This document shows positions 1 through 6,300 of a DNA stretch of 8,832 bases, in pieces. Below the pieces are notes generated by a model that had not been told where the DNA came from, searched no databases, and saw only the letters and a program-made list of their open reading frames with translations. Source of the DNA: DATMER01 sp036266195 (GTDB taxonomy: Bacteria; Acidobacteriota; Thermoanaerobaculia; Multivoradales; UBA5704); contig DATANP010000627.1 in the NCBI GenBank assembly GCA_036266195.1, positions 1-8,832 on the forward strand, written 5' to 3'. The stretch's first letter is position 1. Every line of letters starts with the position of its first letter. A program made the translations under genes and the position numbers.

Positions 1-749
1 TTGCGGCCGGGGGCGATGCCGGAGAAGCCGGTCACCTTGTCCAACTGGCACAGCAGGCAGTCCTTGGCGCGGTCGGTGACCTTCGAGGAGATGCGGGTCC
101 GTACGCTGCGCGGGTAGCTGCGGAAGGCTTCGAAACCCCAGGTCTGCGGGGCCTCGGTGCGCGGGAAGCGGAGCTGTTTGAAGGGGATTGCCATCTCCAC
201 GACGTAGCCGGTCTCGGTGATCCGCCCCTGGGAGGCCCAGATGGCGTCCCAGGAGAAGTCCTCGGCGGCGTCGATCTCGGAGAACGTGGCGTCCACCTGC
301 ACGCCGAGCGGGTTGACCCGGAACTGGAAGGCGCGGCGCTCGTCGTTGAAGGTGTCGAGGATGATGCCCACGTGATCATCCTGATTGAACGCAAGGATGG
401 CGTCGCGGTCCATCAGGTGTGAGCGGATGGTGCCCGGCTGCGGATCCTCGGCGCGGAAGGCGACGTAGAGCGCCTCGCCGTCGAACGTGACCAGGGCATC
501 GGTCTTCACGGACGGCGGCGTGTTGTCGCCGGGGAACCATTCATAGCGGAGGTCCACCACCAGGGCGGACTTCCAGGCCTCCTCGTCGAGCACGCCGTCG
601 ACCTTGATGGGCGAGGTGGCGCGGGTGACGTCGAAGTGGCGCCTGGCCAGGGGAGCCGGCGTTTCCGGGGGAGACGGAGCCTGCGCCACGGCGGGTCCGG
701 CCAGAAGGAGCAGGGCCGCACAGAGCGACCGCACGTTGTCTGCGTTCAT
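1..749 (-). CDS. DUF5916 / CBM9-like secreted protein, N-terminal 249 residues (runs off left edge)
   Basis: Translating down from the ATG at 749-747 gives an open frame to the window edge with no stop. Residues 1-22 look like a Sec signal peptide: a short polar start with one Arg, a hydrophobic run (L9-A17) and an A-V-A cleavage site at 20-22, followed by a Pro-rich linker. From about residue 38 the protein matches the N-terminal CBM9-like beta-sandwich of DUF5916 proteins: the opening 'IKVDGVLDEEAW' (48-59), the 'DDHVGIILDTFND' block (124-136) and the 'FRVNPLGVQVDATFSE' block (143-158). A CLLC pair sits at 231-234. Full-length family members are around 700 residues or more and end in a predicted outer-membrane beta-barrel, which would lie outside this window. 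A ribosome binding site (GGAGAG, 759-764) supports the start. The gene begins 31 bases after the exporter stop, so co-transcription is likely. The family's biochemical role is not established; a carbohydrate ligand is suggested only by the CBM9 fold. Family call is firm, function is open. Confidence 0.85.
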   Translation of the reverse strand, partial: MNADNVRSLCAALLLLAGPAVAQAPSPPETPAPLARRHFDVTRATSPIKVDGVLDEEAWKSALVVDLRYEWFPGDNTPPSVKTDALVTFDGEALYVAFRAEDPQPGTIRSHLMDRDAILAFNQDDHVGIILDTFNDERRAFQFRVNPLGVQVDATFSEIDAAEDFSWDAIWASQGRITETGYVVEMAIPFKQLRFPRTEAPQTWGFEAFRSYPRSVRTRISSKVTDRAKDCLLCQLDKVTGFSGIAPGR

Positions 750-758
750 GATCGGGAT

Positions 759-764
759 CTCTCC
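759..764 (-). promoter_or_regulatory. Ribosome binding site of the DUF5916 gene
   Basis: The minus-strand sequence GGAGAG lies 9 bases upstream of the ATG at 749. It sits inside the 31-base gap after the exporter stop. That gap shows no convincing hairpin or promoter, which favours read-through from the NRPS operon. Confidence 0.6.
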
Positions 765-780
765 AGAAATCGAGGATTCA

Positions 781-2169
781 CTACGCCGGCGCGGCCGTAG
801 GCTGCGCCTCTTCGTCTTTTTTCTCTTCGGCCTTCGGCGGCGGCGCGGCCTGTCTCTTCGGCGCGTCCGGCAGCTCGGCTTCGACGTTGCGGACGCGCGG
901 GTTGAGGAACCCCCAGAGCGCGGCCAGGCCGGGCACCGCGGCGAAGGTCAGGAACATGAGGCCGATGCCGCGGCCGGGGCCCACGCCCACGAGCCGGCCG
1001 ATGGCGGTGTCGGCCAGCGCGCCTCCCGGCAGGAGCAGGGGGATGAAGACCTTGTCCGCCAGCGGGCCGGCGCTGAAGTCGCCAATCGGCGTGGTGAACT
1101 GCGCGATCATGCGGCGCATCGCGAACACGCGGCCCTGCACGTCGCCCGGCGTCTTGCTCTGCCAGATCGCGGTGCTGGAACCGTTCATGATCGGGATGGC
1201 GATGTACCAGAGGAGCACGCCCGCGCCGACGAGAACGAGCGACGGGCGGGCGCCGACGAGCACGAAGCAGATGCTGATGACGAGCCCCATGGAGAGCACG
1301 CCATAGACCCGCGGCTTGGGTCCGCCCGTGGCGGTCATGATGGCGCCGCCGACGAGCATGCCCACGCCGACCAGCGAGCTGATGGTGCCGACGATGGCCT
1401 TGGAGCCGGTGAAGGCGAGGACCATCGGCACGATCGCGACGCCGCAGGTGCAGAGCGCCAGGTTGAGCACGGCGAAGAAGAGCAGCAGGCCGAGGAGGCC
1501 CGGGCGCTCGCGGATGAAGGTCCAGCCGTAGCCAGCCTCCTTCCAGAGCGAGCCCTTGGCCTTGCTCGCCCCGGCGCTCGTCTCCGGCCGCGGGATGTGG
1601 ACCATGAGCAGCGTGGCCGCGGCGAAGAGGAAGGTCGCGAAGTCGACGAGCAGCACGCCCCAGACGTTCACCACGCTCAGGAGCAGCCCGGCGAGCGCCG
1701 GCGCCGCGATCGTGCTCCCCGCCTGGCCGAAGTCGAGCATGCCGTTGACCCGGCCGTACTGACTGCGGTCGACCAGCATGGTGATCGACGAGATGTAGGC
1801 CGGCCATTGGAAGCTGCTGAACATCGCGTTGAGCGCGGCGCCGATGTAGATGTGCCACACGTGCAGCTCGCCCTTCCAGAGCAGGAAGGCATACGTGAGC
1901 GTGATCAGGCCGGGGCCGAGGTCGGTGAAGAACATCACCCACTTGCGGTCCCAGCGGTCGACCAGCGCGCCGGCGAACGGCGCGATCAGGACGCCCGGCA
2001 GGCTGGCGCACAGGATGATCAGGGTGTACTGCGTGACGGATTGCGTGCGCTCCAGCACCCAGATGCCCAGGGCGAAGCTGGTGAGCCCGGAGCCGAGCAG
2101 AGAGACGAGCTGCCCGATCCAGATCGTGGCGAAGGCCTTCATGCCTCCGGATTGCGTGTTGTCCGACAT
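781..2169 (-). CDS. MFS exporter, DHA3/macrolide-efflux-like (462 aa)
   Basis: An inner-membrane proton-driven efflux protein of the major facilitator superfamily, probably exporting the peptide made by the neighbouring NRPS. Hydrophobic segments occur along the chain (for example 11-38, 47-70, 76-98, 103-125, 147-192, 224-250, 257-282, 287-330, 402-422), consistent with about 12 membrane helices. The diagnostic motif A between helices 2 and 3 is seen as GALVDRWDRK (67-76). The stretch at 364-403 (GDFSAGPLAD, then a Gly/Pro-rich segment ending GPGRGIGL) resembles the macrolide-efflux-like MFS proteins commonly found in NRPS clusters. The last 30 residues are a Pro/Ala/Lys/Glu-rich cytoplasmic tail without hydrophobic segments. 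The frame is open further upstream, but ATG 2169 is chosen because it has a good ribosome binding site and the earlier frame lies inside the methyltransferase gene. The start follows the methyltransferase stop by 8 bases. The substrate is inferred from context only. Confidence 0.9.
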   Translation of the reverse strand: MSDNTQSGGMKAFATIWIGQLVSLLGSGLTSFALGIWVLERTQSVTQYTLIILCASLPGVLIAPFAGALVDRWDRKWVMFFTDLGPGLITLTYAFLLWKGELHVWHIYIGAALNAMFSSFQWPAYISSITMLVDRSQYGRVNGMLDFGQAGSTIAAPALAGLLLSVVNVWGVLLVDFATFLFAAATLLMVHIPRPETSAGASKAKGSLWKEAGYGWTFIRERPGLLGLLLFFAVLNLALCTCGVAIVPMVLAFTGSKAIVGTISSLVGVGMLVGGAIMTATGGPKPRVYGVLSMGLVISICFVLVGARPSLVLVGAGVLLWYIAIPIMNGSSTAIWQSKTPGDVQGRVFAMRRMIAQFTTPIGDFSAGPLADKVFIPLLLPGGALADTAIGRLVGVGPGRGIGLMFLTFAAVPGLAALWGFLNPRVRNVEAELPDAPKRQAAPPPKAEEKKDEEAQPTAAPA

Positions 2170-2173
2170 GTGC

Positions 2174-2179
2174 TCTCCT
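2174..2179 (-). promoter_or_regulatory. Ribosome binding site of the exporter, overlapping the methyltransferase stop
   Basis: On the minus strand the methyltransferase TAG stop (2180-2178) forms part of TAGGAGAGCAC followed by ATG (2169). The AGGAGA element therefore uses two bases of the upstream stop codon. This decides the exporter start and suggests translational coupling of the two genes. Confidence 0.7.
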
Positions 2180-3302
2180 ATCCTTCGCCCAGAGGGCGGT
2201 TGGCCCACTGCGCGGAATCGATTTCTTGCATCACGACCGTCTTCCCTCCCCCGCTCTCCTTGTGCCGGAGGCGGACGTCGTAGGAGCCGTCTTCGGCGCC
2301 TTCCGACCAGCCGATCCGCACGCGGTACGGCAGGTCCTTTTCCAGCGCCCAGAAGTCTTCTGGGTCGACGCCGGGCCGGGTGAGGCGGGCGTTCGGCACG
2401 CCGAGGACAGTGATCGCCGACGGGGCTTCTGCGGCCAGGAGCTTGCGGAGCTTCGCGGGCACGGCGTCCGGATTGCCCCACTTCAGTTGGCGCGCGGGCG
2501 GCCCCGGAACGGAGTCCGACAGATGGAGCACCGCATCGTACCGGAAACGGGTCATCTCGTTGCGCGCCCGGCCGCGCTTGAGCTGGATCTCGGCGCGGCG
2601 GACGCCTGGAAACAGTTTCGAAGCGGAGGCGAAGAGCGCGGGATGGATCACCAGCTCGCGCTCCTGCCGCACGGCGGCCCGCACCCGGGCGCGCAGATCG
2701 TCTTCGCTCACGTCGTCGTCCGCCTGCTGGGCCTGCACCGAGGCGTGGAAGGCCTCCAGGAGCGGCAGACTGCGCAGATCGCCGAGGAACAACCGGCCGT
2801 CCGGAGTCAATCTTCCGATGGCGCCGTTCACCACGCGCAGGAAGTATTCGAGGCTCGGGAAATATTGGACAACCGAGTTGAGGACGACGAGGTCGAACGC
2901 GCCTTCGACCGCGGAGAGGTCGTCGGCCGTGCTCCGGATCAGCGTGACGTTCTTCAGTCCTTCGGCTTCCACACGGCTTTGCACGTAGGCGAGCGCCTTG
3001 TCCGAAAAATCGATTCCGACATATTCAGCGTGGCGGGCCATGCGCAGCAGGAGCATGCCGGTGCCGCAGCCGATCTCCAGCACGCGGGATGGAAGCGGAT
3101 CGAGCAGGCGCTCGACGGTGCGCTCGACCCACTCCTTCATCTCCGCGTCGCGGATGGCCATGCCCGTGTAGCTGCTGGTCCAGCCCGCGGTGTTGAGCGA
3201 CGGGTCGCCCGGCGGTGACCCCTGGGTTCCCTGGGCGTAGGCGTCGCTCCACAGGTCGCGCCAGCGGCGCAGGTGGGCGGTCTCCTGATCAGGCACGGGC
3301 AC
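2178..3302 (-). CDS. Stand-alone NRPS-type SAM-dependent methyltransferase (374 aa), probable N-methyltransferase
   Basis: Transfers a methyl group from S-adenosylmethionine, most likely to the amine of an amino acid or peptide held on an NRPS carrier protein. It is a class I Rossmann methyltransferase with motif I VLEIGCGTG (74-82), the acidic residue that binds the SAM ribose in GIDFS (D98), and a block ADDLSAVEGAFDLVV (126-140) followed by LNSVVQYFPS (141-150). The flanking motifs are those of the methyltransferase domains embedded in NRPS adenylation domains: SSYTGMAI...EMKEW (43-58), GDLRSLPLLEAFH (174-186) and KRGRARNEMTRFRYD (242-256). The C-terminal part (about 264-345, including 'DPEDFWAL') also resembles the tail of such embedded domains. 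Here it is a free protein, so it must act in trans. The start is GTG at 3302, inside the end of the NRPS gene, with AGGA five bases upstream. N-methylation is inferred from the family; O- or C-methylation cannot be excluded. Confidence 0.9.
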   Translation of the reverse strand: MPVPDQETAHLRRWRDLWSDAYAQGTQGSPPGDPSLNTAGWTSSYTGMAIRDAEMKEWVERTVERLLDPLPSRVLEIGCGTGMLLLRMARHAEYVGIDFSDKALAYVQSRVEAEGLKNVTLIRSTADDLSAVEGAFDLVVLNSVVQYFPSLEYFLRVVNGAIGRLTPDGRLFLGDLRSLPLLEAFHASVQAQQADDDVSEDDLRARVRAAVRQERELVIHPALFASASKLFPGVRRAEIQLKRGRARNEMTRFRYDAVLHLSDSVPGPPARQLKWGNPDAVPAKLRKLLAAEAPSAITVLGVPNARLTRPGVDPEDFWALEKDLPYRVRIGWSEGAEDGSYDVRLRHKESGGGKTVVMQEIDSAQWANRPLGEG

Positions 3303-6300
3303 GGTAGTCCTGTACGAACCAACGCAGCACCTCCTCGCAGCGGCGCGCGAGGGGCTGGATGGTCTCCTGCTTGTGGAGGTTGGTGTTGTACTCCCACTTG
3401 ATCAGGACCTTGTCCTCGATGATGTGGCCGCCGATGGTGATCGGGCACATGCGCTTCGTGGTGCGGTCCTGGTGGTAGCCGCCGAAGTTCTGGATCTTCT
3501 TGAGCCGGCCCAGTTCCTTGGCGTTGTCGGGTCCCATGTAGTTGAAGAAGACCTGCGGCTCCAGCGCCTTCGCGAGGTGCCCGGCGATGTCGGGGTCGTT
3601 GCTCAGGTAGCGCAGGATGCCGTAGCCGGTTCCGCCGTGCGGGACGCGGCGGAGCTGGCGGTTGAGCTCGCGCGCGCTCTCGACGAGATTCGGGTTCGGC
3701 CCCATGTCGAGGAGCACCGGGTAGATGGTGTTGAACCAGCCGATGGTGCGCGTGAGGTCCATGTCGTCGTAGAGCGCTTCGCGGCCGTGGCCGAGGAGCA
3801 GGATGGGCAGCGAGCGCGAGCCGATCCAGCCTTCGAACGCCGACAGGATGGCGGTCACCAGGATGGCGTCGATCTGCACGCCGTGGAAGCGCGGGACCTG
3901 CTGGAGCAGGATGTTGCTCTCTTCCAGGTCCAGCTCGGCGCGCTCGATTTTTGCCGAGATCCAGTCGTTCGGCCCGAGGTCGTGATTCATCGGGAACTGC
4001 GGCGGGTTGAGCGGCGCCTGGGCGAGCCAGTAGTCCCTCTCCTGCTGCGGCATGCCGCCCGGCTGCGCGCGCTCGGCGAGGCGCTCGGCCCACTGCTTCG
4101 CCGAGGTGGTCTTGCGGAAGATCTCGATCGGCTTGCCCTCTTCGAGCCGGCGGTAGGCCGCGTCCACGTCGTCGAGGAGGATCTGCCAGGAGCCCACGTC
4201 CGCGGCCATGAAGTGGGCGGTCATGAAGAGATAGCGCACCTTGCCGGGCTCGAAGTCATAGGCGACCGTGCGCACCAGGTTGCCTTCCGTCATGGTGAAG
4301 CTGATCACCTGGCTGCGGATGGCGGCGGCCATGGTCGGAAAGCGCTTGTCCTCAGGCAACGCCGAGAGGTCGACGCGCAGGAGGTTAATTGGAGCGCCTG
4401 GAGGATCGATCACGAGCCGTGGAGCCGGCTCCACGCGCACGCGCAGGTTGTCGTGGCGCAGCATGGAGTGCTCCAGGGCCGCGGCGAAGAGGGCGAGGTC
4501 GAGATCGCCTTCCTTGGGCTCCAGGAGGGTGCCGATGCTGTGGTAGTCCGGGTTGGCGTGGCGCAGCTCCAGGAAGTGCAGCTCGGCCGGGGTGAACGGC
4601 TTCGGGCCGGTGATCACGTCCTGTTCCGCAAGGATTTCGGTGGTGCCGGCCACGGCGGCCAGCTCGGCCACGGTGCGGTGCTGGAAGACCTGCTTGGTGG
4701 TGATGCCCATGGCGGCCTTGTTCGCCTTGGTGACCACGCGGATGACGAGCAGCGAGTCGCCGCCCAGCTCAAAGAAGTCGTCGTTGATGCCGACCCGCTC
4801 CATGCCGAGCAGCTCCTGCCACAGCTCGCAGAAAAAGGTTTCCTTCTCGTCGCGCGGCGCCACGTACTCGCGCGCGGCCGCGGACTTGTCGGGCGCCGGC
4901 AGGGCGCGGCGATCCACCTTGCCGTTCGGCGTGAGCGGCATGGCCTCCAGGAAGGTGAAGAGGGCCGGGATCATGTATTCCGGCAGCTTCTCCTTGAGAT
5001 ACGCCCGCAGGTCGGTGACCGACGGCGCTTCTCCACTGGCGACCAGGTAGGCGGCGAGCCGCTTGTTGCCGGGCGTGTCCTCGCGGGCCACGACCACGGC
5101 CTGGGCGATCGACGGATGTGCCGCGAGCGCCGCCTCGATGTCGCCCAGCTCGATGCGGAAGCCGCGCACTTTCACTTGATGATCGATGCGGCCCAGGAAC
5201 TCGACGCGGCCGTCGGGCAGGCGCCGCGCGAGGTCGCCGGTGCGATAGAGCCGCGCTCCAGGTTCCTCCGCGAAGGGGTGAGGAATGAAACGCTCGGCCG
5301 CGAGGTCGGGCCTTCCGCGATACCCGCGCGCGAGGCCGGCGCCGCCGATGAGCAGCTCTCCGGGCACGCCCACGGGCACGGGGTTGAGGCGCTGCGAAAG
5401 CATGTAGATGTCGGTGTTTTCGAGCGGCCGTCCAATGGTGATCGGCCCCTCCTGCCCCACCTCGTCGAGCATGGACCAGATGGTGGCCTCGGTCGGTCCG
5501 TAGACGTTCCAGAGCGAGCCGCAGGCGCCGAGGATCTGGCTCGCGAGATCGCGCGGCAACGCCTCGCCGCCGCAGAGGATCCTGAGGTTGCGATTGCCGA
5601 GCCAGCCGGCGCCGAGGAGCAGGCGCCAGGTGGCGGGCGTGGCCTGCATGGCGGTGACGCCGCGGCGGTCGATCACCTCGGCGAGCTGCTCGCCGGCCTG
5701 GGTGGTGTCGCGCGACACCAGGATCACCTTGGCGCCGACCACGAGCGGCAGATAAAGCTCCAGGCCCGCGATGTCGAACGACAGCGTGGTGACCGCGAGC
5801 AGCACGTCGGAGCTGGTGAGGCCCGGCTTGCGGCTCATCGAGAGCAGGAAGTTGACCACCGACGCGTGCGTCACCAGCACGCCCTTGGGTTTGCCGGTCG
5901 AGCCGGACGTATAGATCATGTAAGCCACGTTCGCCGGGTCGGCGAGCGGCGCGAGCGGTTCGCCGCTCTCGGAATCGATCACTTTCGCGTCGCGATCCAC
6001 GGCCACCGTGCGAGCGCTGCTCTTCGGAAGCTTTTCGATCAGCCGCTCCTGGGTGAGGAGCACGGGCAGGCCCGAGTCCTCCAGCATGTAGGCGAGGCGC
6101 TCCAGCGGGTATTCGGGATCGAGCGGCACGTAGGCGCCGTCGGACTTGAGCACGGCGAGCACCGAGATCAGCATCTCCAGCGAGCGCTCCATGGCGACGC
6201 CCACGAGCGTCTCGGGCCCGACGCCGAGCCGCCGCAGGTGGCGGGCCAGGCGGTTGGCGCGCTCGTTCAGCTCGCGATAGGTGAGGACGGTCCCCTCCAT

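Noticed and set aside
750..780. Possible terminator between the exporter and the DUF5916 gene
   Set aside because: Only weak, short inverted matches and no T-run in the 31 bases; it reads as a leader with a ribosome binding site.
604..2283. A 559-codon plus-strand open frame opposite the exporter and the DUF5916 start
   Set aside because: Low-complexity Arg/Ala/Asp/Glu/His translation and complete overlap with the clear MFS gene; a shadow of GC-biased codons.
2170..2481. Extension of the exporter frame upstream into the methyltransferase gene
   Set aside because: The extra residues are Arg/Pro/Gly-rich and overlap the conserved methyltransferase C-terminus; ATG 2169 has a strong ribosome binding site.
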